Part shown: one piece after another, positions 26,904-35,638 of the stretch
How positions within the stretch are numbered: the first letter of the stretch is position 1
Layout: every line of letters starts with the position of its first letter
Origin: Halobacterium jilantaiense
GTDB lineage: Archaea > Halobacteriota > Halobacteria > Halobacteriales > Halobacteriaceae
Assembly (NCBI RefSeq): GCF_900110535.1
Contig: NZ_FOJA01000001.1
Coordinates: 1,771,393-1,835,392 of the forward strand
DNA length: 64,000 nt
Reading direction: 5' to 3'
Made by a program: the position numbers and the translations under genes
Notes under the pieces: model-generated
Told to the model about the DNA's origin: nothing
The model's database searches: none
Seen by the model: only the letters and a program-made list of their open reading frames with translations

Positions 26904-29900
26904 TGCGGCCGGAAGACGAACGCTACTTCGCGTCTCTGGAGGCGGGTCTCGACGACGCATTCGATGTCGCAGAGCGCGCCAAGCGGCGCGGCGAAGACCC
27001 CGAGCCCGAGGTCGAGATTCCGGTCGCGAAGGACATGGCCGACCGCGTCGAGAACATCCTCGGCATCGACGGGGTCGCCGAGCGCGTCCGCGACCTGGAG
27101 GGCGAGATGAGCCGCGAGGAGGCCGCGCTGGAACTCGTCGAGGACTTCGTCGAGGGCCGGGTCGGCGACTACGAGACGAAGGCCGGGAAAGTCGAGGGCG
27201 CGGTCCGGACGGCCGTCGCGCTGCTGACGGAGGGCGTGGTCGCGGCACCCATCGAGGGGATCGACCGCGTCGAGGTCAACGCCAACGACGACGGCAGCGA
27301 GTACGTCGCCGTCTACTACGCGGGTCCGATTCGGTCCGCTGGCGGGACCGCGCAGGCGCTCTCCGTGCTCGTCGCCGACTACGCTCGGTCCCTCCTCGAC
27401 ATCGACGAGTTCGCGCCCCGCGACGACGAGGTCGAGCGGTACGCCGAGGAGGTCGCGCTCTACGACTCCGAGACCGGCCTCCAGTACTCGCCGAAGGACA
27501 AGGAGACGAAGTTCATCACGGAGCACTGTCCGGTGATGCTGGACGGGGAGGCGACCGGCAACGAGGAAGTCGACGGCTTCCGAGACCTCGAGCGAATCGA
27601 GACCAACTCCCCGCGGGGCGGCATGTGTCTCGTGCTCGCGGAGGGCATCGCGCTGAAGGCACCGAAGATTCAGCGCTACACCCGGAACCTCGACGAGGTC
27701 GAGTGGCCGTGGCTTCAGGACCTCATCGACGGCACTATCGGAGAAGACGATAGCGACGACGCCGACGAGGCGGAGGCAGCAGACGCCGCGAGCGACGACG
27801 GTGACGGCGAAGTCGAGGCAGTCGACGACGAGCCCGACGGTCCGCCGCGCGTGGACGCCTCGGAGAAGTTCCTCCGCGACCTCATCGCCGGCCGTCCGGT
27901 GTTCGGCCACCCGTCGAAGGAGGGGGGGTTCCGGCTGCGGTACGGTCGCGCCCGGAACCACGGGAACGCGACGGCGGGCGTCCACCCGGCGACGATGCAC
28001 CTGCTGGACGACTTCCTCGCGACCGGCACCCAGATCAAGACCGAACTCCCGGGGAAGGCGGCGGGGGTCGTCCCCGTCGACTCCATCGAGGGGCCGACCG
28101 TGAAGCTCGCGAACGGCGACGTTCGGCACATCGAGGACCCAGCTGAGGCTCTCGAAGTCAGGAACGGCGTCGAGGAGATTCTGGACGTCGGCGAGTACCT
28201 CGTGAACTACGGCGAGTTCGTCGAGAACAACCACGAACTCGCGCCCGCGTCCTACGCTCCCGAGTGGTGGGTGCAGGACATCGAGGCCGCCGGTGCAGAC
28301 GTGCAGGCGCTCCGGGACTCGCCGTACGTCGACCTCGAGAACCCGGACGCCGAGCAGGCCATCGAGTGGGCGACCGAGTACGACGCCCCGCTGCACCCCG
28401 CGTACACGTACCTCTGGCACGACCTCGACGTCGAGCACTTCGAGGTGCTGGCCGACGCCGTCGCCGATGCCGACAGAGAGGGCGACGAACTCGTCCTCGA
28501 CCGAACCGAGGCCGTCCGCGAATCACTGGAGGCCCTGCTCGTCACACACCACCAGGACGACGACGCCCTCCGGGTGGACGACTGGTTGCCGCTCGCGCGT
28601 TCGCTCGGCGTCACCGAGTCTCTCGAAAAAGCGTGGGACGACCTCTCCGCGGACGCCCGCGACTGGCCGAACGCGCTCCGCGCCGTCAACGAGGTCGCGC
28701 CGTTCGAGGTTCAGGAGCGCGCCCCCACCCGCATCGGCAATCGCATGGGCCGCCCCGAGAAGTCCGAGTCCCGCGACCTCTCGCCGGCCGTCCACACCCT
28801 TTTCCCCATCGGGGAGGCCGGCGGCAGTCAGCGCGACGTCGGCGACGCCGCCCGGTACGCGCCCGACATGGCCGACACCCCGGGCGAGATTCCCGTCCGG
28901 CTCGGGGACCGCGTCTGTCCGGACTGCGGCGAGCACACGTACGACGCCCGGTGCCCCGACTGCGGCGAGTGGACCGACCCCTACTACGAGTGCGAGGACT
29001 GCGGTGTCGAAGCCGAACCCGACGAGTCCGGGCGGGTCGAGTGTCCGCGCTGCGAGCGCGAACTGGACAACGTCACCACGCAGGTCGTCGACGTCGGCGA
29101 CGAATACCGCAGCGCCCTTCAGGCCGTCGGCGAGCGCGAGAACGCCTTCGACCAGCTCAAGGGCGTTCAGGGACTGATGTCCGCGGAGAAAGTCCCCGAA
29201 CCGATGGAGAAAGGCGTCCTCCGCGCCAAACACGGCGTCACCGCGTTCAAGGACGGTACCGTCCGCTACGACATGACCGACCTCCCGGTCACCGCGGTCA
29301 AACCGAGCGAACTCGACGTCACCGCCGACCACTTCCGAGAACTCGGCTACACCGAGGACGTCCACGGCGACCCCCTCGAACACGACGACCAGGTCGTCGA
29401 ACTCCGCGTGCAGGACGTCGTGCTCTCGGACGGGGCGGCCGAACACATGCTCAAGACCGCTGACTTCGTCGACGACCTTCTCACCCAGTACTACGGCCTC
29501 GACGCCTTCTACGAAGTCGAGGAGCGCGACGACCTCGTCGGCGAACTCGTCTTCGGGATGGCACCCCACACTTCCGCCGCCGTCGTCGGCAGAGTCATCG
29601 GATTCACGTCGGCGTCCGTCGGGTACGCACACCCGTACTTTCACGCCGCGAAACGCCGGAACTGCTTCCATCCTGAGACGAAGGTCTGGTTCGAGGACGA
29701 GGATGACCAGTGGTACTACGAGCGCATTGAAGCACTGGTCGAGGACCGTCTCGACCCCGAGACGGCTGAGGAAGACGTTCCTCGGACAGAGTCCGGTGCA
29801 GCCCATCAGAAATCTTCGATTTCTGAGGACGACTTCGGGACGCTCGTGCAGGAACTCGACGGCGACGTGCTCGTCCCCTCGGTGACCGAGGACGGTGAAG

Positions 29901-31951
29901 AGACGCTCCAGCGTGTCGAAGCCGTCTCGAAACACCGCGCTCCGGACCACCTCGTCGAAATCGAAACGAAGAGCGGACGGGAACTGACGGTGACACCCGA
30001 CCACTCCATGCGGCGGTGGACCGGTGACAGTATCGAGCGCGTCGAAGCCCGGGAACTGACGGCGAGTGACGCCGTCCCTGCACCGAAGCAGATTCCCGTC
30101 GAGGGCGAGACGGCGACGTTCGACCTGCTCGCCGAGTTCCTCGATGCAGACGCGATTCCGAACGACGACCTGATGGTCCGCGGAATCGGCGAATCCGGAC
30201 TCAAGCAGCTACTCGACGACGCGACGGACGCGGACAGCTACCTGAAGTCAGTCGCCGAGCGGCTCGACGTGAGTCAGTCGACGGTGTACAACTGGGTGTC
30301 CCGCGACAGCATCCCCGCGAGTGTCCTGCTCGAACTGTTCGACCGCGCGACGGCCATCGACCGTACTCCGGACGACGTGCTGCTCGGTGTTCGCCGCGAC
30401 ACCGCCTCGGTTTCCCGCCAATTCGAGGTCGACGAAACTGTCGGCACGATGCTCGGATACTACGCCGCTGAGGGGTTCACTCGGCGGGAAGTCGGGTCGT
30501 TCTACCAGACGACCATCTGCACGCCGGACGACGCACCCCGCGCCGAGATTATCGACGTCTTCGACGACGTACTGAACGTCGAGGCGTTCGAGGAGAACGA
30601 GTGGAAAGTCACGGTCTCCAGCCGACTCGTCGCGACACTGTTCTCGGACGTCCTCGACGCTGGCAGTCGCGCGGAGACGAAGCGAGTCCCCAACTGTGTC
30701 ATGTCCGCGCCAGACCCCGTCGTGCGAGCGTTCCTCGCCGCGTACTTCTCCGGGGACGGCAGCGCATCGAGCGACCGCGTCGAAATCCGCGCTCATACGG
30801 TGAGCGACGACCTGCAGTCCGACCTCGTTGCGGCGCTCAAACGATTCGGAATTGCGACGAAGGTCTACCGCGAGGAACGCACCCCGAAGACGGGCGCTGT
30901 CGCCGAATTCTACGACGACGAGCGGTCGTTCGAAACGTGGGTTCTCAAGGTCACGTCGCAGAACGCCGTTCGGTTCGACGCCCGTGTCGGCTTCCATCTC
31001 GACAGGAAATCCGAGACCCTCTCGAACGCGCTGGATAGAATCGACACGCGCTCCCAGCGCCTCCTCGGCGACGGCGGTGACGTGTGGGTCGACGAAGTCG
31101 TGTCCGTCGAGACTGTCCAGTCCGGCGTCGAGCACACGTACTCCCTGACCGTCGAGGAGACCAACACGCTCGTCGCGAACGACCTGTTCACTGGCCAGTG
31201 CGACGGGGACGAGGACTGCGTGATGCTCCTGATGGACGGCCTCGTGAACTTCTCGAAGTCGTTCCTGCCGGACAAGCGCGGCGGTCGGATGGACGCGCCG
31301 CTGGTGATGTCCTCGCGCATCGACCCGAGCGAGATCGACGACGAGGCGCACAACGTGGACATCGACCGCGAATACCCGCGCGAGTTCTACGAGGCGACCC
31401 GAGAACTGGCGGACCCCGAGGACGTCGAGGACCTCGTGACCATCGCCGAGGCCACGCTGGAGACCGACGAGGAGTACACTGGATTCGGGCACACGCACGA
31501 CACATCGAACATCCACCTCGGACCGGAGCTGTCAGCGTACAAGACGCTCGGGTCGATGATGGACAAGATGGACGCCCAACTGGAGCTCTCCCGGAAGCTC
31601 CGGGCGGTAGACGAGACGGACGTCGCCGAGCGCGTCATCGAGTACCACTTCCTCCCGGACCTCATCGGGAACCTCCGGGCGTTCAGCCGGCAGGAGACGC
31701 GGTGTCTGGACTGCGGGGAGAAGTACCGCCGGATGCCGCTCACCGGGGACTGCCGGGAGTGTGGCGGCCGCGTGAACCTCACTGTCCACCAGGGTTCGGT
31801 GAACAAGTACATGGACACCGCCATCCAGGTCGCGGAGGACTACGACTGCCGGGAGTACACGAAACAGCGCCTCGAAATCATGGACCGCCGGCTGTCCTCT
31901 ATCTTCGAGAACGACAAGAACAAACAGTCAGGGATTGCGGATTTCATGTAG
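26903..31951 (+). CDS. polC: DNA polymerase D large subunit (DP2), interrupted by an intein
   Basis: A 1682-codon reading frame; removing a 512-residue intein leaves a 1170-residue DP2, the catalytic subunit of the archaeal replicative polymerase PolD. Exteins contain AAGPIRSAGGTAQAL-type N-terminal motifs (YYAGPIRSAGGTAQ), zinc motifs at C672/C675/C684/C687/C697/C700/C714/C717, the HPYFHAAKRRN strand before the intein and CDGDEDC just after it (catalytic aspartates D1434, D1436), and a C-terminal zinc motif C1601/C1604/C1617/C1620. An Asp/Glu-rich insertion lies near 280-310. The partner exonuclease subunit DP1 is not in the window. The ATG overlaps the upstream PPC gene's stop by one base. 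Confidence 0.97.
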   Translation: MRPEDERYFASLEAGLDDAFDVAERAKRRGEDPEPEVEIPVAKDMADRVENILGIDGVAERVRDLEGEMSREEAALELVEDFVEGRVGDYETKAGKVEGAVRTAVALLTEGVVAAPIEGIDRVEVNANDDGSEYVAVYYAGPIRSAGGTAQALSVLVADYARSLLDIDEFAPRDDEVERYAEEVALYDSETGLQYSPKDKETKFITEHCPVMLDGEATGNEEVDGFRDLERIETNSPRGGMCLVLAEGIALKAPKIQRYTRNLDEVEWPWLQDLIDGTIGEDDSDDADEAEAADAASDDGDGEVEAVDDEPDGPPRVDASEKFLRDLIAGRPVFGHPSKEGGFRLRYGRARNHGNATAGVHPATMHLLDDFLATGTQIKTELPGKAAGVVPVDSIEGPTVKLANGDVRHIEDPAEALEVRNGVEEILDVGEYLVNYGEFVENNHELAPASYAPEWWVQDIEAAGADVQALRDSPYVDLENPDAEQAIEWATEYDAPLHPAYTYLWHDLDVEHFEVLADAVADADREGDELVLDRTEAVRESLEALLVTHHQDDDALRVDDWLPLARSLGVTESLEKAWDDLSADARDWPNALRAVNEVAPFEVQERAPTRIGNRMGRPEKSESRDLSPAVHTLFPIGEAGGSQRDVGDAARYAPDMADTPGEIPVRLGDRVCPDCGEHTYDARCPDCGEWTDPYYECEDCGVEAEPDESGRVECPRCERELDNVTTQVVDVGDEYRSALQAVGERENAFDQLKGVQGLMSAEKVPEPMEKGVLRAKHGVTAFKDGTVRYDMTDLPVTAVKPSELDVTADHFRELGYTEDVHGDPLEHDDQVVELRVQDVVLSDGAAEHMLKTADFVDDLLTQYYGLDAFYEVEERDDLVGELVFGMAPHTSAAVVGRVIGFTSASVGYAHPYFHAAKRRNCFHPETKVWFEDEDDQWYYERIEALVEDRLDPETAEEDVPRTESGAAHQKSSISEDDFGTLVQELDGDVLVPSVTEDGEETLQRVEAVSKHRAPDHLVEIETKSGRELTVTPDHSMRRWTGDSIERVEARELTASDAVPAPKQIPVEGETATFDLLAEFLDADAIPNDDLMVRGIGESGLKQLLDDATDADSYLKSVAERLDVSQSTVYNWVSRDSIPASVLLELFDRATAIDRTPDDVLLGVRRDTASVSRQFEVDETVGTMLGYYAAEGFTRREVGSFYQTTICTPDDAPRAEIIDVFDDVLNVEAFEENEWKVTVSSRLVATLFSDVLDAGSRAETKRVPNCVMSAPDPVVRAFLAAYFSGDGSASSDRVEIRAHTVSDDLQSDLVAALKRFGIATKVYREERTPKTGAVAEFYDDERSFETWVLKVTSQNAVRFDARVGFHLDRKSETLSNALDRIDTRSQRLLGDGGDVWVDEVVSVETVQSGVEHTYSLTVEETNTLVANDLFTGQCDGDEDCVMLLMDGLVNFSKSFLPDKRGGRMDAPLVMSSRIDPSEIDDEAHNVDIDREYPREFYEATRELADPEDVEDLVTIAEATLETDEEYTGFGHTHDTSNIHLGPELSAYKTLGSMMDKMDAQLELSRKLRAVDETDVAERVIEYHFLPDLIGNLRAFSRQETRCLDCGEKYRRMPLTGDCRECGGRVNLTVHQGSVNKYMDTAIQVAEDYDCREYTKQRLEIMDRRLSSIFENDKNKQSGIADFM
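29663..31198 (+). mobile_element. PolC intein with LAGLIDADG homing endonuclease
   Basis: In-frame 512-codon insertion (residues 921-1432 of the precursor) between KRRN and CDGDED. It starts at a Cys (CFHPETKVW, block A), has block B TPDH at intein residues 111-114, two LAGLIDADG-type motifs at 264-271 (LGYYAAEG) and 357-366 (FLAAYFSGDG), and a C-terminal block HTYSLTVEETNTLVANDLFTGQ ending in Gln rather than Asn, with Gly rather than His before it. The +1 extein residue is Cys. A helix-turn-helix-like stretch (VAERLDVSQSTVYNWVSR) sits near 195-212. Pol-II inteins at this site with terminal Gln are known in archaea. Both acidic catalytic residues of the endonuclease motifs (E270, D365) are present, so it may be active. 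Confidence 0.93.
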
Positions 31952-32254
31952 CGACGGCTCGTAGACGCTCCTGCTCGCTGCAGTCCGCTGTTCTACTTTG
32001 CCTGCTGTACCGTGCATTCGGTGGCTGCACTGCATCCAGCGACCGTCCGGATGCTGGTCCGGTCGGCACCCTGACGAGGTTCGCTGAATCGCTATCTGGT
32101 TTATGGTCATTGGCCCAGTCGCCACTCGATGTCGCGGCCACGAGCAGCAACTGCCACTGCTCGCCAACCAGTTGTCGTTCGCAGCCCACTGCTGTCCTGC
32201 GGTTCCGGTACGGCGGCGACTGGGTTTATGCGGGCTCGTGACGAACGAGTTGCC
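31952..32254. other. Gene-free stretch after polC
   Basis: About 300 nt with no acidic ORF and stop codons in all frames with haloarchaeal codon use. The base composition looks less structured than coding DNA. The only recognisable element is GGTTTATGC at about 32223-32231, a TATA-like box roughly 28 nt upstream of the next gene's ATG. No T-run terminator was noted directly after the polC stop. Confidence 0.5.
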
Positions 32255-32548
32255 ATGACCGACGACCCACCGGCACTCGGCCTCGGCGCGACCGTGTACA
32301 GCGACGACGGCGAACCGCTCGGTACCGTCCGCGGGTTCGACGGCGACGGTTTCTACGTCACTACTCGGGAGGGAATCGAGTCGCTGTCCGTCGAACACGA
32401 GCGCTCGGGCCACGAGTTCGGCGAAGTCGAACTCATGTGGCGTTGCGCGGAGTGCGGCGAAATGGGTGCGCTCCGGGACTCGTTCCCCGAGGAGTGCCCG
32501 AGCTGCGGGACAGAGAAAGAAGACATCTACTACTGGACGGAAGACTGA
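32255..32548 (+). CDS. Rubredoxin-like zinc-ribbon protein with PRC-barrel-like N-terminus
   Basis: A 97-residue protein. The first 60 residues resemble a small beta-barrel (LGATVYSDDGEPLGTVRGFDGDGFYVTTREG), and the C-terminal part has a four-cysteine ribbon C64/C67/C81/C84 (CAEC, CPSC) ending in YYWTED, like rubredoxin or rubrerythrin C-terminal domains. Similar proteins are annotated in haloarchaea as an uncharacterised rubredoxin-like family. Predicted leaderless from a TATA box about 28 nt upstream. It might bind iron or zinc; ends 15 nt from the convergent nifU-like gene. Confidence 0.82.
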   Translation: MTDDPPALGLGATVYSDDGEPLGTVRGFDGDGFYVTTREGIESLSVEHERSGHEFGEVELMWRCAECGEMGALRDSFPEECPSCGTEKEDIYYWTED

Positions 32549-32563
32549 GCCGGACGGACCGAC

Positions 32564-32914
32564 CTAGAAGGGGGCCTGCGGGCCTTCGTCGTCGCCGGAC
32601 TCCTCGCCGTCTTCTTCGCCGGGGAACGACGGGCTCATACCGCTGCTTCCGCCGCCCATGCCGGTGTCGGCGTGAACGGTGTCGATTTCGGGAATCTCCT
32701 TGGTCATCCGGGACTTAATGGCCTGAATCGTCATCGGAGAGATACCGCACCCCGAGCAGGCACCGCCGAGCTGGAGGTCGACGACGCCGTTCTCGCGGTC
32801 GATGTTCTGAATCGCGGCCGTGCCGCCGTGCATCTGAATCTGGGGGAAGTTCCGACGGAGGAAGTTGTTGACGCGCTCCTCCAGGTCGCTCCCGTCCTGG
32901 CTCTCTGTGCTCAT
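32564..32914 (-). CDS. NifU-like Fe-S scaffold protein
   Basis: A 116-residue NifU C-terminal-domain protein. The conserved LQLGGACSGCGISPMT carries the cluster cysteines C53 and C56. The family transfers or stores [4Fe-4S]/[2Fe-2S] clusters during Fe-S protein maturation. I use the ATG at 32914 (MSTESQDG) rather than 32965 because a CCTAAGC element lies 28 nt upstream of it. The C-terminal 35 residues are Gly/Ser/Glu-rich and probably disordered. It is preceded on the same strand by a conserved haloarchaeal gene. Confidence 0.93.
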   Translation of the reverse strand: MSTESQDGSDLEERVNNFLRRNFPQIQMHGGTAAIQNIDRENGVVDLQLGGACSGCGISPMTIQAIKSRMTKEIPEIDTVHADTGMGGGSSGMSPSFPGEEDGEESGDDEGPQAPF

Positions 32915-32939
32915 GTCCCCGGGTTGGCGCTCACCCTGC

Positions 32940-33278
32940 TTAGGCCTTTTCGTCCCCCGCGTCACCGACCTCGAACTGGTCGCGGAGGTGCGCGCGGATG
33001 CGTTCGACGTGTTCGTCGAGCGCCTCCTGCCCGTACTCCTCGTCGAAGTCGACGCCGCTGATTCGCCCCAGCGGGTCCTCGGGGAGGTCGACCGTGAACT
33101 CGCCGTCCTCGTAGTGAGGCTCGCTCTCGGAGAGCACCATCTGGTCGATTGCGTGGACGAGGTCTCGGTCGTACTTGCCGTTCACGTCGTCGAACGCCCG
33201 CTTGTACGCGGTTTCGAGCTTCGGGAAGTAGTCGACGTACTTCTGCTCCTCGAACTCTTCGGCCGTCAGCTCGCTCAT
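32940..33278 (-). CDS. Conserved haloarchaeal protein (DUF5783-type)
   Basis: A 112-residue acidic protein starting MSELTAEEFEEQKYVDYFPKLE and containing the HYEDGEFTVDLPEDPLGRI segment. This resembles a haloarchaeal family I remember as DUF5783. No catalytic residues or membrane helices. The ATG at 33278 is preferred over 33305, which would add an MSSGVQSPA extension. It is adjacent (25 nt) to the NifU-like gene on the same strand, suggesting co-expression. Confidence 0.75.
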   Translation of the reverse strand: MSELTAEEFEEQKYVDYFPKLETAYKRAFDDVNGKYDRDLVHAIDQMVLSESEPHYEDGEFTVDLPEDPLGRISGVDFDEEYGQEALDEHVERIRAHLRDQFEVGDAGDEKA

Positions 33279-34084
33279 TGCCGGCGATTGGACGCCGCTG
33301 GACAAGTGCCCGTCGGTCGGTGACTGGCCCCATTAGCTAATTCTATATCGCAGCATGCGGTTTATAGATGGTGCGGTGGGCTGTTTGTCGCTCGCTGCAC
33401 GTCGGCTCGATTCAGGGGCTGGACCGGCGATACAGCTCGAAATCTGTGGGTTGACGGCCTGGAGTCTCTCAGTCAGCGAACCACTGGTCAGTGTGGCGGC
33501 TCATCACGCCGTCTCGCGGACGCGGGACTCTCGACCGATTGCGTCAGGTACTCGCTGGCCACCGCACCCGTGCCACCGAGCCTTCGTCACTCTCGCCGGA
33601 CTTCAGTGAGATGCTCGCAACGAAGACACACACTAGGCCGCACTGGGCCGTGAACTGCCAGCGGCTGGCACCGCCGCTCGTCCCAGACATCACCAACCAG
33701 TTTCAGGGCTCCTTCGATACACCGGCAGCCGATTGACAGACTCGCCGACCGGGCTCCCGCGGAGCCAGCTCGCCGGAACACCGGAGTGACCGATTCGACC
33801 GACCGCAACCGCCGCTTGACCCCGCCGGCGCTGTTCGCTCCGCCCGGTGTAGCCGCCGGTGACGCTCTAGTTCTGGTGGTGAATCTCCGCCTGCTTGCTC
33901 CAGAAACCGTCTCCCGGACGTGTTCTGCACGGCTCTGTACCTCGCCCTCCATTTCGGCTGGTCGCACCTATCTCTCGCCAATAAACCACATACCACGATA
34001 CAGAATAAGGGGTGGCCGCGGTACGCCGAGCTTCCCGCGTCCCTGCCAGCGAACGCTTTTGTGGACACCGCTGGAGGTGTGGGT
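33279..34084. other. 806-nt gene-free region upstream of the dipeptidase gene
   Basis: Open frames here (for example 33355-33609 plus strand and 33587-33967 minus strand) encode Arg/Ser/Pro-rich sequences unlike halophile proteins, so no CDS is called. TATA-like elements occur at about 33341-33349 (TTCTATATC) and 33360-33367 (TTTATAGA). No transposase motif or long repeat was found. GC appears lower than in the flanking genes. It could be decayed coding sequence, a regulatory region, or source of a non-coding RNA. CTTTTGTGG near 34056-34062 is the likely TATA box for the dipeptidase. Confidence 0.5.
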
Positions 34085-35140
34085 GTGACTGAACTGCCGG
34101 CCGTCCTCGACGGCCACAACGACAGCCTGCTCGCGCTCCGACGGGCGAGCGCCGACCCGTCGGTGTTCCGGGACGGCCACGCAGGGGGCGACCTCGACCT
34201 GCCGCGGGCCCGCGAGGGCGGTCTCGCAGCCGGTCTGTTTGCGATCTTCGTCCCCTCCGAGGACCGCTTCGGCCCGGAGCGCGCTCGCAGCGACACGGCC
34301 GACGGCTACCGCATCGAGCGCCCGCCCCCGCTGTCCCCGGCAGCGGCCCGCCGCGTCACCGACGACCTGATCGGGGTGTTCGACGCAATCACGGGATTCG
34401 ACGGCGTCCGAAAGTGCACGACGGTCGACGACCTCCGGGCCTGCGTCGACGGCGACGAACTCGGTGCCGTCCTCCACTTCGAGGGCTCGGAGGCCATCGC
34501 GCCGGACCTCTCGAACTTCGAGGCGTACTACGACCGCGGACTGCGGTCGCTCGGCCCGGCGTGGTCGCGGCCGACGCAGTTCGCCGACGGCGTGCCGTTC
34601 CGGTACCCGAGCGGCCCGGACTGCGCGGACGGACTCACCGACGCGGGCCGCCGGCTGGTCGAGCGTTGTGACGACCGCGGCGTGCTCGTGGACTGCGCGC
34701 ACCTCGCCAGCGAGGGGTTCTGGGATGTCCACGAGGTGTCGACGAACCCGCTGGTCGTCTCGCACGCGGCGGCTCACGGCGTCTGTCCGCTCTCCCGGAA
34801 CCTCACCGACGACCAACTGGACGCTGTCGCCGACACGGGCGGCGTCGTCGGCCTGACGTTCGCCGCGAACGCACTCCGGCCGGACGGCGAGAACGACCCG
34901 GAGGTCCCGTTGTCGGTGGTCGTCGAACACGTCGACTACCTCGTCGACAGGATGGGCGTCGACCACGTCGCGCTCGGCTCCGACTTCGACGGCGCGACCG
35001 TCGTGGATTCCATCGGTGACGCCGCCGGACTCCCGACCCTGTTCACTGCGCTCCGGGATGCGGGCTACTCGCAGCGCGACCTGCGGAAGCTCGCCCACGA
35101 GAACTGGCTGCGCGTGCTCGACGCGGTCTGGGCGTCGTAG
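34085..35140 (+). CDS. Membrane dipeptidase (peptidase M19, renal dipeptidase family)
   Basis: A 351-residue binuclear-zinc dipeptidase. H11 and D13 in DGHNDSLL are metal ligands, E133 in LHFEGSEAI is the bridging glutamate, a further histidine cluster is in VVSHAAAHGVCPLSRN near 220, and LGSDFDGA near 306 carries the final catalytic Asp. GTG at 34085 (MTELPAV) is chosen; GTG at 34079 would add two residues. No export signal or anchor is visible, so it is probably cytoplasmic, where it could degrade dipeptides brought in by the two importers (inference). It ends head-to-tail with zero gap to the next, convergent gene. Confidence 0.9.
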   Translation: MTELPAVLDGHNDSLLALRRASADPSVFRDGHAGGDLDLPRAREGGLAAGLFAIFVPSEDRFGPERARSDTADGYRIERPPPLSPAAARRVTDDLIGVFDAITGFDGVRKCTTVDDLRACVDGDELGAVLHFEGSEAIAPDLSNFEAYYDRGLRSLGPAWSRPTQFADGVPFRYPSGPDCADGLTDAGRRLVERCDDRGVLVDCAHLASEGFWDVHEVSTNPLVVSHAAAHGVCPLSRNLTDDQLDAVADTGGVVGLTFAANALRPDGENDPEVPLSVVVEHVDYLVDRMGVDHVALGSDFDGATVVDSIGDAAGLPTLFTALRDAGYSQRDLRKLAHENWLRVLDAVWAS

Positions 35141-35602
35141 TCAGTCGTCCCGACGCACGTACACGGTCTTCTCCACTTCGGCGTGGCACTCGCCGTCGCC
35201 GTCGACCAGTTCCACGTCGTAGACGCGGTCGGTCGACTCGCCGGGCCCGAGGTCCCGGAGCGCGGCGACCTCGTCGTTGGGCAGGTGGACGTCGGCGTAC
35301 AGCGTCGACTCGCCGGGCTTCCGGAAGCGCACGTCGGCGGCCTTGTCCCAGACGGTGAAGTCGTCGCCGAGCCGGTGGCGCAGCAACACCACGTAGATGG
35401 GGTCGACGGCACCGTAGATGCTGCCGCCGAAGGTCACGCCCATCGGGTTCTTCGTCCGCCAGTTGTGCGGGAGTTTCACGCGGATGCGCGAGAAGTCGTT
35501 CGCCAGTGAGACGACCCGCGCGCCCGTCGTCCAGTACGAGGGGTAGTAGGAGAACCCGAGCCGGTAGAGTTCGGTTCGCAGGTCGGAGAGCGTCGGCAGC
35601 AC
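35141..35602 (-). CDS. DUF4442 hot-dog-fold thioesterase-like protein
   Basis: A 153-residue protein with a hot-dog-fold pattern: helix segment NWRTKNPMGVTFGGSIYGAVDPIYVVLLRHRLG followed by beta strands with DFTVWDKAADVRFRKPGESTLYADVHL. This matches the DUF4442/PaaI-like thioesterase group. The catalytic mechanism and acyl-CoA substrate are not defined. Only 36 nt separate it from the DHH-family gene upstream, which is on the same strand. Confidence 0.8.
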   Translation of the reverse strand: MLPTLSDLRTELYRLGFSYYPSYWTTGARVVSLANDFSRIRVKLPHNWRTKNPMGVTFGGSIYGAVDPIYVVLLRHRLGDDFTVWDKAADVRFRKPGESTLYADVHLPNDEVAALRDLGPGESTDRVYDVELVDGDGECHAEVEKTVYVRRDD

Positions 35603-35638
35603 GGCCCGGGGTTGGCGGTCGGCCGGAATAGGCGTTCT

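Noticed and set aside
31928-32413. 161-residue minus-strand ORF across the polC end and the zinc-ribbon gene
   Set aside because: Overlaps two real genes, lacks halophile composition and has no motif.
33587-33967. 126-residue minus-strand ORF in the gene-free region
   Set aside because: Basic and Arg/Ser-rich, no TATA element at the correct distance, no recognised family.
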